Below, in pieces: positions 11,265 to 22,333 of a DNA stretch of 64,000 nucleotides. The notes below the pieces were generated by a model. That model worked only from the letters and a program-made list of their open reading frames with translations. It was not told the DNA's origin and searched no databases. This DNA is from Cercis canadensis (Eukaryota > Streptophyta > Magnoliopsida > Fabales > Fabaceae): the NCBI GenBank assembly GCA_003255065.1, contig QAOA01008044.1, positions 70,029 to 134,028 of the forward strand, written 5' to 3'. The position numbers and the translations under genes are program-made. Numbering within the stretch: position 1 is the first letter of the stretch; every line of letters begins with the position of its first letter.

Positions 11265-12740
11265 GTGGAGGACTCAACGACACCAATCTTATTTTTGAGG
11301 AAGAAATGTTGTGGCCCAGAAAGTGGTTTGGTTAGTAAGTCTGCAAGTTGGTGACTGGATGGAACATGAGATACCCGTAACGAACCATTAGCCACTAGAT
11401 TGCGAACAAAGTGGTAGTCTATGGCAAGATGTTTCATTCGAGAATGAAAGACAGGGTTGGCACAGAGATAGGTGGCACCAATATTGTCTGAGAAAATGTG
11501 AGGGGACCGTGCAAGGCAAGGCCCATTTCCTTTAACAGTTGTTGGAGCCATAGTAATTCAGTAGAGGTGGAGGCAATGGTTCAATATTCAGCCTTTGTCG
11601 AAGACCTAGCAATAGAGGATTGCTTGTGAGTAGCCCAAGACACTGGGTTGGATCCAAGATAAGCAATGTAAGCCCCAATGGATTTTTTGTCAACATGATC
11701 ACCTACCCAATCCGCATCACAGTAAGCAATGAGAGGAAATGAGGAGTCCTTCTTCAAGTGAATACCATGGTCAAGTGTAGTTTTTAAATAGTGAAGGACA
11801 CGTTTTAGTGCTTGAAAATGGTGATCTTGAGGCACTTGCATATGCTGAGCAAGTTTGTTGACAGAGAAGCTAATGTCAGGACGAGTGAGAGCAAGGTATT
11901 GTAAGGAACCAACAAGGCAGCGGTATTGCTTAGTATCACAAGAGGAACCATCGGCCAGGGTAACAAGTGAGCAGTTAATTGCCATGGGGGTGTTGACGAG
12001 ACGTGCACCTTGCATGAAGGCCTTATCCAACAAGTCACGGACATACGTGTGTTGTGTAAGAAAGAGTCCATTAGCAGTGAGAATTATTTCAACACCAAGA
12101 AAGTAATTAGGACAGCCAAGGTCTTTGAGTGAAAACTTCTGAGAAAGAGCTTGCTGGAATGTCTTGAGGAACATGGGGTTATTGCCTATTAACAGTAAGT
12201 CATCAACATAAACAAGAAAGTAGGCAATGGTGTTACCTTTCTTGTACACAAAGAGAGATGTGTCACACTTGGAATTGGTGAAGTCGAAGCCCAATAGAAA
12301 GGACTTTAAGTCTCATACCATGCACGAGGGGCCTGTTTGAGGCCATAGAGTGCCTTGTGCAATTTGCATACATGGTTGGGATGTGTGGGGTGCTTAAAGC
12401 CAGGAGGTTGAGCCATGTAAACATCTTCAGTGAGATTGCCATGTAAGAAGGCATTATTGACATCCATTTGACACATGCGCCAGCCATGAGAGACAGCAAG
12501 ACAAATAACAATTTTAATGGTTTGAGGCCGGACTACTGGACTGAATGTGTTGTGAAAGTCAAGTCCAAGGCATTGGTGAAACCCCTTGGCAACCAGCCGT
12601 GCCTTATACCGTTCAATGCTGCCATTTGGATGTCTCTTGAGGCGAAAGATCCATTTATTGCCAACAATGTTGTAAGAGGAGTGAGGTGGAACAAGATCCC
12701 AAGTGCCATTTTTAAGGAGGGCATTAAATTCATCGGACAT
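11265..12740 (-). pseudogene. Copia reverse transcriptase and RNase H
   Basis: RT starts at about 12740 (NGTWDLVPP, KWIFRLKRHPNGSIERYKARLVAKG), keeps catalytic [10 protein letters not shown] and, after a frameshift near 12300, YVDDLLLIGNN; RNase H follows (IAYCDADWVGD, STKAEY) with a stop at 11579-11581 and the C-terminal piece [30 protein letters not shown]. The RT catalytic Asp residues are intact; the frameshift and stop are the only gross lesions, so the copy is fairly young. Confidence 0.92.
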
Positions 12741-12977
12741 GGCTTACTTCCATTTTGGAGATTTGAGAGCCTGAGACACACATGTAGGTTCAACTGGACA
12801 TGGTAAAGGATACTTGAGAGCAGTAAAAGCCTTTTTCGGTTTAGATATACCATTCTTGGACCGAGTAACCATGGGGTGAATTGAGGTAGAAAGAGGGATA
12901 TTACCTGAGGGGGCAGCAAGGATAGCAAGCGGACTCGTTTCTGCAGAGATGAATGAAGCATCTGTAGGGGAAGGTGG

Positions 12978-13805
12978 CTATGAGTGAGAAGACTTATGTG
13001 GCGGAATGAGAGAGGTGTTGGAATGTGGAGAGATACTAGTGCTCGGAGGAGAATCAAGGGCAGCAAGGAAATCTGTGGGAATGGATGAAGAGGGAGAGAT
13101 CGGAGAGTGAAAGTGAGGATAGGGAAAAATATTTTCTAAGAATTCAACATGCCTACTGGGACCGATACAATTGATGAGGGGATTGAAGCAGAGATAGGCA
13201 CTTTGGAAAGAAGAGTAGCCAAGGAAAATGCAAGGGGATGAGCGTTGGTCTAGTTTGGATTTTGAGTAAGGTTTAAGCCATGGAAAACATAAGCATCCAA
13301 ACGTGCGCAACTTAGAGTAATTAGGAGGCGAACCAAAGAGGGTTGCATGCGGTGTGGACATGCTTAGGAGAGGAGTAGGCATACGATTTATTAAGTAGGC
13401 AGCTGTTTGAAGAGCATAAGACCAGAAATTTGAGGGTAGGGAGGCTTGATAGAGAAGACACCTAGCTGTTTTAACTAAGTGGCGATGACGACGTTCAGAG
13501 ACTCCGTTATGTTCAGGAGTATGTGGAGGGGTAGTGTGATGTGAAATACCATGAGAGGCAAGATAGGAACGAAGAGCAATAAATTCGCCACCATTATTAG
13601 TATAGAATGTTTTAATTTTGGTGTTGAATTTATTTTCGACAAGGTTCTTAAAGATAGGAAAAATGGTAGACACATCAGATTTGTGTTTTAAAGGATATAG
13701 CCAAATATATTTCGAGTAATGATCAACAAAGATAATATAGAAGCGAAAATTGTCAATGGAAGACACATGTGTTGAACCCCATACATCGGCATACACAACA
13801 TCAAG
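12978..13805 (-). pseudogene. Copia integrase core, catalytic Asp changed to Asn
   Basis: Minus strand reads LDVVYADVWGSTHV, FVDHYSKYIWLYPL, FYTNNGGEF, PEHNGVSERRHRH, then the GKLDQRS-type C-terminal segment (KSKLDQRSSPCIFLGYS). The second residue of the DDE triad, normally TDNGGEF, reads Asn near 13595. The N-terminal part of the protein lies beyond the solo LTR at 13811-15283, with THP at 15289 joining LDVV at about 13805. Confidence 0.9.
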
Positions 13806-13810
13806 AGGGT

Positions 13811-15283
13811 TGATGTGAATTTTTATACCGGCAAGTGTACAGGGCCACACAAGTAATATAATGATGAGTAGAGTATCGTTCCCACGAGGATTAAGGCTAG
13901 CAACTACCAATTTCACCAATAAAGATTCTATTTGGAAAGATCAATGGTTTGAGAAAGGTTGATTAACTAAAGCTAGAAAATAAAGCAAGAACAATTTAAT
14001 GATAATTAAACTAAGAAATTAACAATGAACAAAAGAAGGTTAGAGGTTGATTTCACTCGAATTTGACTCCGGTTACTTCATAGACAAAATAACCTTTGAA
14101 TTACTGAAGAATAAGTTATTCTAATTACAAATCTTTTATTGTTGGCCAATTTCCCTAATGTGATTGATCCCAATCCCTTGGTGAAACAATCCTCCCTATC
14201 CCAATAAATTGCCCAATTCCTTGGTACAATTAACTTGTCTAAGTGATTAAGCTCTAGAAAATTAATTAGACCACATAAACTAAGTTATCTATCCTAGATT
14301 AACTTGATTTATGGTAGAGATTACAAGAGCACACCCACATCTTACTATCCCTAGCATCAACATGAGTCAATAAATCATTCAAATGATGGCCAAGCATTCA
14401 AAAGCATTAAGAACAGTAAAATCTACTCCAACAAATAGATTTGAATCAAAATAACATTAATCAACAGCAAAGCTTCATCAAAATCCGAACTACATCAATC
14501 CCTAACTAAGAAAGTTTAACTACACATATTTAAACCAGAAAAACAGAGAAATGGAAGACAAGATAGAATCAGAAAAACTCATTCTCATGAATTCTTTCAA
14601 TGGGTTGATCTTCTATCTTGCTCTTCTTCAACCCCTTCGGGTTGGGCTGCCGCCTCTGGCTCTGAATCGTGCCTCTTGATGTCCAAAAGACGGAGCTCTC
14701 TTATTTCCCCTCTTAGATGCATATAAATACAATTCTAAATCTAGGGTTTCACCTTTCAGAAGCTCGAACATGGCTGTGTTCACTTATGGTGGCTGGGCGT
14801 GTTCTTAAGATGCTCTCTGGACCTCAAACACGGGCATGGACACGGCCGTGTCTAGGCCGTGTCCCTTGTATAGACTTCAATTGCTTTTGATTCCTTTGCC
14901 TCTTAGGATTAATTAGCCACCGAAATCACTTAATTTGGACTTAAGATGAGTAAGTTATGCCCAAATCTCTTCATAAAGGTCCAAACCCGATTCCAGGACA
15001 TCAATTCTGATTTTTGGGTTAAATTTGACCCATTGAATGTCCGAATTAGCCTTGGAGGTCTGAATGAAAGTTGTAGATAATCCTCTTAGCTTTCCTACAA
15101 GGTAAAATTCACCATTTTTAGACATCCAGAACTAAACATATACCCAAAATATAGAAACAGTGTCAAAAACCTGATAACACAAATATTGAGGTTAAGTACC
15201 ATGTTTAAAGCAAATTGTGCTCGAATCTAAGTAAGAATCCATTGATAAAACATGGAACTTAACGACATAAAAAGCACATATCA
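13811..15283 (-). mobile_element. Solo LTR, TGAT...ATCA family, inserted in integrase; TSD AGGGT
   Basis: A 1473-bp unit flanked by AGGGT at 13806-13810 and 15284-15288, minus-strand ends TGATATGTGC and TTCACATCA. Removing it rejoins the Copia integrase reading. It belongs to the same dispersed family as the units at 32711-35594, 33499-34936 and 36348-37818: shared blocks include CTTGTAGGAAAGCT (near 15105) and GAGTATCGTTCCCACGAGG (13875-13890). It carries GGACACGGCCGTGTC near 14840, a palindrome also found in the unrelated LTR at 1331. Size and ends suggest a Gypsy LTR, but no internal region of the family occurs here. Confidence 0.85.
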
Positions 15284-15288
15284 AGGGT

Positions 15289-16826
15289 GAGTGCTAGTAA
15301 CTGTGGACAAGGAAAATGGCAATTTATGGCTTTTATTGCAAAGGCAAGAAATACAAGAGACAGGTTTTAAACTAGGAACAGGTAAATTACTAGAAGAAAT
15401 GACATAAGATAAAATCCTAGGTGCTGGATGGCCAAGCCGTGAGTGCCAAATAGCCATGGTAGGTTTGATAGTGACATGATATGCATGTGATGGTGAGGAA
15501 GTGTGGGATGAAAGCTTGTAGACATTGTCTTCATTCAGCCCTTGCAGAAGAGTCGCCCCCGTGCTGAGTGCTTTGACCTTAAAATGAGAAGGAAAAAATT
15601 CAACAGATACTTGGTTATGTTTGCACAATTGAGAAACAGATAAAAGATTTTGGTTGATGGAAGGGATATATAAAATATTGGAAAGTTGTAAAGGAGTAGA
15701 GGTGGTGTTTAAAGTAATGGAACCTGTGTGAGAAATTGGCAAACCTGAACCATCAGCAACAGTGAGCTGATCAGTACCTCCATATTCAGACTGAAGAGTG
15801 AGATTGGTGAAGTCATTGGTCACATGGTGAGAGGCACCGGAGTCCATGAGCCAAGGAGTGTTGGACGAAGACTGAGCAGTGTAAGCCATATGAGCAACGG
15901 GTGCAGTTGGTTTGGGGGGATAACCATGAAGCTTGTAGCACTCCTTGGCACTGTGCCCACGTTTGTCATAATATTGACAAATAAGAGGAGTATGGGTAGT
16001 GTTGGATGGGCAATGGTTTTGGGGATTGGAGGAAGATTGTGTGTGGTGTTGGGGGTTGTAGAAAGACTGTGTGCGGGTTTTATGGTAGGTATAGGCATTG
16101 TTGCGTTTGGTAAAGTTGGCTGTGACTGGAGCAGCACTGCCATGGAGACGTTCCTCTCTTTGAAGAGAGAGTTCATGATCGACAAGTTTGTCAAACAAGT
16201 CATCAAAAGTAATAGGTGTGTCACGGGTGTGAAGAGAGGTGGATATCTCTCGAAAAGAAGGACCAAGGCCACTAAGAGCATATATAACAAGGTCAATGTC
16301 ATCCAGGGGATAACCAATTAAAGAGAGTTCATTGGAAATACCTTTGAGAGTATTTAGGTAATCAGTGACAGAGGAGGTGCCTTTGGTATGTGAGGTGAGA
16401 CGCTCCTTGAGAGACATGACACAAGAGCAAGACCGATTGGCATAAGCCTTCTGAAGCTTTATCCATGCTTCAGCGAAGGTCTCTGCAGAAGACATGATGC
16501 TATGTGCATCAGCTTCACATGAACTCAAAATGGCGAGGTAGAACAGCTGATCTTGCCGGACCCAGTAGTGATATGCTGGGTCCTTCGTCAGCAACATCAC
16601 CTTCAAGAAGAGGTGAGGGGCAAGGCTGGGCACCGGTAACATAGCCAACCAAGTCATGACCAATTAGAAGGGATCGAAACTGTTTGTGCCAGGCAGGATA
16701 ATTGGTGCCGGTTAGCTTGATGGGTAATTGAGTGATGGTGTTGATTTGGACAAGGTGCTTAGGGTCATAGGGAGTTGAGGTGTTGTTGGTATCATTCATG
16801 GTGTTGGTGGAACTGTTGGAAGCCAT
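15289..16826 (-). pseudogene. Copia gag, protease and pre-integrase region
   Basis: The frame opens at 16826; after an 8-base deletion near 16585 it continues in another frame. In order: gag (AEAWIKLQKAYANRS, FREISTSLHTRD), a zinc knuckle CQYYDKRGHSAKEC near 15960 in which the second Cys has become Tyr, the protease signature WLMDSGASHHVT near 15845, and the pre-integrase block IWHSRLGHPAPRIL near 15440. Reading stops at the nested solo LTR. The partner copy at 10338-10975 lacks the 8-base deletion. Confidence 0.93.
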
Positions 16827-16864
16827 GAGTTTTGGATCGGTTTAGGAGGTGTTAGGCTAGAAGA

Positions 16865-16876
16865 GCTCTGATACCA
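16865..16876 (-). other. Primer binding site (initiator tRNA-Met)
   Basis: Minus strand TGGTATCAGAGC immediately after the 5' LTR. Confidence 0.9.
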
Positions 16877-17100
16877 TTTAAACGTATAAGAGTTTGGAAA
16901 TAAGTTGTATTCTTCTCATTGAGTTTGTGTAGTATATATACACAATATAATTAGGGTTTACAAAGGATAATGATAAGCTTGCTATACAAGATAGTGATAA
17001 GCTTGCTATACATTTGAATAAGTCAAAACTAATCTATTAGTTATAACCTCTTAACAGATTATATAATTTTGAATTTCAAGAGGTGGTTACTACACCAATA
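16877..17100 (-). repeat. 5' LTR of the Copia element (224 bp)
   Basis: Minus-strand start TATTGGTGTAG at 17100, abutting the CTCAC target duplication at 17101-17105. Nearly identical to the LTR at 11026-11249. Confidence 0.92.
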
Positions 17101-17105
17101 CTCAC

Positions 17106-19660
17106 AGTGTCCTATCGAGTTCCCATCGCCTATACACCCTTGTTTCTTCCTTGAACTTAAATGATATGGGCACTAACAAGATAACTTCTCTATACCAAGG
17201 AAGTTTAATCCTAAGTCGGGCAACTAAGATGAATAATGATCTTCTATTTATCCTATTTTTCAATTGGGATTGTTGATAAGCCATCTTATCCATAAACCAA
17301 TAGCAAGCAACTTGAGAAGGGCGGCTTGACTCAGGTTCCATTTGTTTCCTAATGGTCAAACTTTTGAGTTTTGACTAAAACAACTTTCTTTCACCCCAAT
17401 CAATAAATTTATTCAATAGAAGAAATGATAGGGTAATTCAGATTTCAGAGTAGCTTATCAAATTATCATGTCATACTTTCTATTATACTTTGTAATACGT
17501 AAATAGTGTACAAACCTTGTTAAATGGGCCACTTAGACTACTATCAATTCTCTTAACTGATTTAGGAACCTCAAGTTATTAGGGTGACTTAACTTGTTCG
17601 ATGTATCTCAATTTGAAATATACAGATAGATAGATAGATAGATAAATACATAATAAGTTAATAAAAAAAAAAAAACGGTGGTGAAAACGAGAATTTAAAG
17701 AAGCAAAGAATTTTCACTAACTGAAAATGCAGCTGTTATTCAGCACAATAAACTAGCCTGAGACTCAGATTTTTTATTATACCTAACCTGGCATCAAAGC
17801 ATTCATGTTGATATTTCAATATTCCCAATCAGGTCTCATTCAATTATGCAACGGGGAAGAAAGGGAATAGGAAGCAAACAGCATCAAACCAATATTTTAA
17901 GGACAACTTAGAATTTCAAAGTGCATTGTTTATTGAGTATGTTCATTAAATTCTATAAATACGGGACAATGTCCCTCTCATAACCTCCATCATGATTCCT
18001 TAATAAATTGCACATGCTAGCATACTTAAGAGATGCAATTGAAGAACAATTTGATAATTTATTTACATAAACATCATCCACCATATATAATTAACTTCAA
18101 AGCCAAATGTAATAAATGATCAAATAGCTTTCAGATAGAGGTTTCAGCAGTGAGTCATGGTTGAAATAACAACCATTAAATAGAAAGAAACCTCTCAGCC
18201 ATTATCTAATGATTTTCAGAATCAAGTTTCTTCTGTATTTAGTCATGGCTGACAAAAGAACCATTAAATAGAAAGAAACCCACCGGGGCTTTATGTAATA
18301 TGTGGGTAAGATTTTTTTTTTTTAAAAAAGGGGTATAATAATCATTGTAGCAGTTTTCCTCTTCAAACTCTCCAATTTAGAGCAACACAGAAATGGAACA
18401 AAAAAAGAAGTGCAGGGATTGCAACTTACCCATCAGTTTCCTTTCATTTTTTAAATTAAATTTCTCAAACAAGGGAGAGGAAAACTTCAGTCCTCTCCTC
18501 TCATTTCCTTTCCTCTCACTTCAAACTCCCAAACACACTTTAAGGGAAACTAAATAGAGGAATTACATATTGAAGTGGTACTAAAAATCTTTGAGAGGCT
18601 AAATTGTCTATGCCTATATTTTTTTATTGACAAAAGAAGGGTTTTACTCTTAGTTTTACCTTTTCGTCTACTGGTCTCTTTTTTGAAGGGAGATATGATG
18701 GTTATGTCTCTAAAAGTGGCTGTGCTATTTCCAATTTTGGATTTTTGAAATTCGCGAGCTAGTACCTTTTCCATTTGTAGTGGGGAAGGAGAATTCTTGG
18801 TGAATTATAGTAGGTTGCTTGGACTGCTATGGTTGTCATGATTTTACACTACTCTGGGTTGACAATTTTGATTTCTAGGGAGCTATGGCCTGTCAAGATT
18901 CTTCTTTTATCCAAAGAAGAAAATGTCACACAAGTAAAAAGAAGAAAGTTCTTGAGTGCATTTTGGTTTTTCTTCACTTGCAAAAAGGAAAAGACAGGAC
19001 TACAACCAGACATTGCAAAAAGAAAACGATCACTTGCAAAAAGAGATTCTCTCTTGAAATCTTCTGTAGATGAGGGGGGACAATGCATAAATTTATCTTT
19101 TTCAAAGCAGGTGGCTTTTCACAGTATTCGATAATCCTTTCACTAGTCGTATCATATTCTTCTAATTCCGGATATTAAACAAAATTGATGTATGTGGACA
19201 CAAAATCATATCATAAAAAGAAATAATGAAGGGCAATTATATCTCACATAAAAAATTGATGCACGGAACAAATTGCCTTACTACACAAATCGATTGGGTT
19301 TGAAAGCACAAGGAAAGACCATATCCAAGTGACCAGGAAGCAATGAAATTCGAATAATAACTCATTGATAAGGGAAAAATCTGTGTTTTACATAGGATTA
19401 AAACAGAAAAGAAAGCACTATAACCAGACATTTGCTGAAAATGACCCAGGAATGTGAATAAAGAAAGCGTTCACTTGCAAAAAGGGATTGTCTTGAAATC
19501 TTTTTGAAAGTTGTCATTAGCATGAATTCCCTCACCACTCAAATTGAATGCATTTCAAAGGACAAGGAAAGACTATAGCCAAGTGGGCAAATAATAACTC
19601 ATTAATAAGGGAAACTTCTGACAGATTTTATCAAGATTCAACATTTTTTGATTTAAATAA
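17106..19660. other. Gene-poor interval; short GATA repeat and local duplications
   Basis: No gene recognised. A (GATA)n microsatellite lies at 17625-17645. CCATTAAATAGAAAGAAACC occurs twice (near 18174 and 18260). A block around 19305-19380 recurs with changes at 19560-19615 (ACAAGGAAAGAC, CCAAGTG, AATAATAACTCATT). ORFs here (for example 18829-19134) have no recognisable motif. Confidence 0.5.
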
Positions 19661-19673
19661 ATATTTTATAGGG

Positions 19674-19966
19674 AGTTGATATTTTTACACCTTAATTTGT
19701 TAATATTACACTCCCTTTAATGTTTAAATATATATATAGACTAAATTACCCTCATTTAAAAATAGAAATTTTTTGAAATTGACTAATCATATATTCTCTT
19801 TCTAATTAAAAACTGAAACTATAATTAATAAGAGTTAGAAAGAATATTATGATGAGTCAAATTTTAAAAACTTTCTACTTTTGAATGAGGGTAATTTAGT
19901 CTATATCATATTTAAATATTAAAAGATATGTGTCATTAAAACTAGACTGTAAAAATAACAATTCCG
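19674..19966. mobile_element. MITE-like long inverted repeat
   Basis: Two arms of about 125-130 bases are imperfect reverse complements around a centre near 19820: for example ATAGACTAAATTACCCTCATT (19736-19756) pairs with AATGAGGGTAATTTAGTCTAT (19884-19904), and the ends TTGATATTTTTAC and GTAAAAATAACAA pair as well. The transcript would fold into one long hairpin. Class is unclear because the exact ends and TSD could not be set. Confidence 0.7.
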
Positions 19967-20790
19967 TATTTCATATTATATTCTTATGCATACAAAAATT
20001 TTAAAAATAAATCTTTCTAAGACTATGTTAAATATTCTCATTAATAATATTCCTTATCAAATAGACACTTGGGCATAGCCAAGTGGCCAGGAAGGAATGA
20101 GATTCGAGGTTCATTATACCTTACCGATGTATTGGATATGGTAAGCTTACCAAGCTAACGTCGCACCTCCCTTAGTTAACTTCAACCGGTTAAAGTATAG
20201 CAAGTAGAAATAGATTGAAATTTTTGTTTGAAGCCTTGGTATTTTCTTTAATTGTACATCCACCACAGTTTACACATTACTTTTTTCTTTTAAGGAAAAT
20301 TTATTAATATTGGGTACAAGAAAAATAACACCTACATTAATTAGAAAAAATACCACTTACACATCAAATTTCACATGACTTTTTTTAGAAGAGATTTCAC
20401 ATACTTATGAACATAAGACTTAGATTAATTAGATTTCACTTAAGAACATAACACTTAGATTCATTACATTTCACTCATAGCTAAAGGGTTAATAATATGT
20501 GCTATTTCACAAATCGGCTTTTAGAAAATTGATCTAAATTGAAATTACCCATAATTTAATTGCAAGTTCAATTGGATTAATCTCAATTAGAGGATTTATC
20601 GATGTTAAGATTAATCTCAATTGAAAAATTCATTATTTACTAGTATATGAAATCATTATTTATATTTAATAATTATTGGAAGGTACCTTCAAGTCAACAA
20701 CATATTAAAGTTTAGTTACTCGTGTAGAGATTAATTGTATTTCCTAAAAGAAAATGTTTAATTGTATCATTTTACTTGGAAGCAAATCAT
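19967..20790. other. AT-rich spacer, no gene seen
   Basis: No coding potential recognised. A phrase at 20072-20120 (AGCCAAGTGGCCAGGAAGG, then GATTCGAGGTTCATT) has some likeness to tRNA-type promoter boxes but lacks a full SINE structure. Confidence 0.4.
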
Positions 20791-20806
20791 AAATATCTTG
20801 AAATTA

Positions 20807-20883
20807 AGCCACTAGGTATGATCTAGTAGTGAGAGGTTTAGGAGATCATATGTTCAAATCTCCTTGTCATATGTAACTAAAAA
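20807..20883 (+). mobile_element. Very short tRNA-related SINE with perfect 16-bp TSD
   Basis: A 77-bp body is flanked by the identical 16-mer AAATATCTTGAAATTA at 20791-20806 and 20884-20899. It contains an A-box-like GATCTAGTAGTGAG (20820-20833) and a B-box-like GTTCAAATCTCC (20862-20873), about 30 bases apart as in tRNA genes, and ends in a short A run. Long TSD, polymerase III boxes and A tail are the marks of LINE-mobilised retroposition. It lacks the tRNA-unrelated body of most plant SINEs. The unbroken TSD implies a recent insertion. Confidence 0.75.
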
Positions 20884-20899
20884 AAATATCTTGAAATTA

Positions 20900-21224
20900 C
20901 ATGTTTATGTTAAAATAAAACTAAGTTCAAGTATAATTTTTAACTCTTGGCACTTTCTTAAATTTATATAATATTTTCAAATTACATGTACGTTTAATTA
21001 TAGCTTGTCTCTTCAATTTTTTTTTTTAAAAAAATAGTCATCCAGACCTTGATTATCATTACCAATATTACCTATTCTAGTTTTTCAATTGAATTAATTT
21101 TGTCCAATTATCCAATTATTAACTTTGTTAATTATGCTGACATTACTTGATGATGATTAGCAACTTCCATAATTCATTGATCGCCAATGATGACTCGTGG
21201 ATTTACATTCAACAGGAATTTCTC
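20900..21224. other. AT-rich spacer, no gene seen
   Basis: Nothing recognised beyond poly-T and poly-A runs. Confidence 0.5.
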
Positions 21225-21566
21225 TATAATTTTTTTTTTTGTGAGAAAATTCTGTGAAAAAGTTGAATTTTTGATGGAATTTTCTTACGCAAATTTTTTT
21301 CAAGGGAATTTCTCATGGAAAATTTTTCTGTGAGAAATTCTATGAGAAAATTTCATTAGAAATTCAATTTTCTCAAGGATTTTCTCATGGAAAAATTTTC
21401 GATGAGAAATTTTATAAGAAATTCACGCGAAAAATGGAACGCACTGTTTCACTAAAGTTAAAATTAGAGTTTTCGAGATTTTTCATTAAATTTTTTTGTG
21501 AGAAATTTTATGAGAAAATTGAGTTTTTCTTTCCCAACTTCGAGAGCCAGCCCATTTCAATTTTCT

Positions 21567-21939
21567 CATTTTTTACTCTCTTCCCTTTACGATTATCTCT
21601 TTCATCCTCTGCGATTCCATTTCCTGGTGGCATTTGAGGTTATTCCAATGGCGGCAAGTGGAGGATAATGGTTGGGAAGCGTTTTTTACTTGCTTTGGAG
21701 ATGAGGTAAACTGAAATCCCTTCGTTTCAGCTTTACAATATTTCTTTTGAGTNATTTTTTCCTCTCTTCCCTTTACGATTCTCTCTTTCATCCTCTACGA
21801 TTCCATTTCCTGGTGGCATTTGAGGTTATTCCAATGGCGGCAAGTGGAGGATAATGGTTGGGAAGCGTTTTTTACTTGCTTTGGAGATGAAGTAAACTGA
21901 AATCCCTTCGTTTCAGCTTTACAATATTTCTTTTGAGTT
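21567..21939. repeat. Tandem copy around a single n (probable contig overlap)
   Basis: 21567-21752 and 21754-21939 are nearly identical and meet at a lone n (21753). Only scattered bases differ (for example TTATCTCTTTC versus TTCTCTCTTTC). Confidence 0.85.
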
Positions 21940-22333
21940 AAATGTGAATTTGTTTGTGTTTTTGGATGAATTTGAGTGTAATTTTAGGATATGTTGTTGG
22001 TGGAATGTTTTTAATACGATGATGGATTGAGTTTTGAGTTGTTTTGAAAGAACATTTGTTGATTCTCTCACATCCGAATTACTAAGCATTAATTGGATTT
22101 GTTGAAATTGGTTTTGGATAAATTTAGTTGGGGTATTTGTTTGTGATTGCTGGAAATAAAGAGCACGTGGGACTTAATTATTGCTTTTTTTTTCGTTTAT
22201 TTTACTTCAGTTGCTGATATGTAAATTACTTTTTTCATCTTACTATTCTGGGATTTATTGTAATACCTTATTTTTACTAGATGAGTTACTTATAGATATC
22301 AATCTCATTGAAAAGAGGGTTACTATTAATTAA

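Larger units (their letters stand above)
10271..17100 (-). mobile_element. Copia element with three LTR copies and TA...TA LTR ends; TSD CTCAC
   Basis: CTCAC flanks the whole block at 10266-10270 and 17101-17105. From right to left (minus strand): LTR (17100-16877), primer site, gag, protease, integrase (split by a solo LTR at 13811-15283), reverse transcriptase, RNase H, polypurine tract, a second LTR (11249-11026), a second primer site, a second partial gag (10975-10338), a single n, then the inner-facing end of a third LTR (10336-10271). LTRs begin TATTGGTGTAG and end CGTTTATA rather than TG...CA; TATA is a known non-canonical LTR end type. One TSD around LTR-int-LTR-int-LTR fits unequal recombination between LTRs, but the n leaves a misassembly possible. 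Confidence 0.85.

Noticed and set aside
15824..16321. 165-residue plus-strand ORF
   Set aside because: Antisense shadow of the gag-protease frame.
20072..20125. Possible second tRNA-like SINE
   Set aside because: A-box and B-box likeness is weak, and no TSD or A tail was found.
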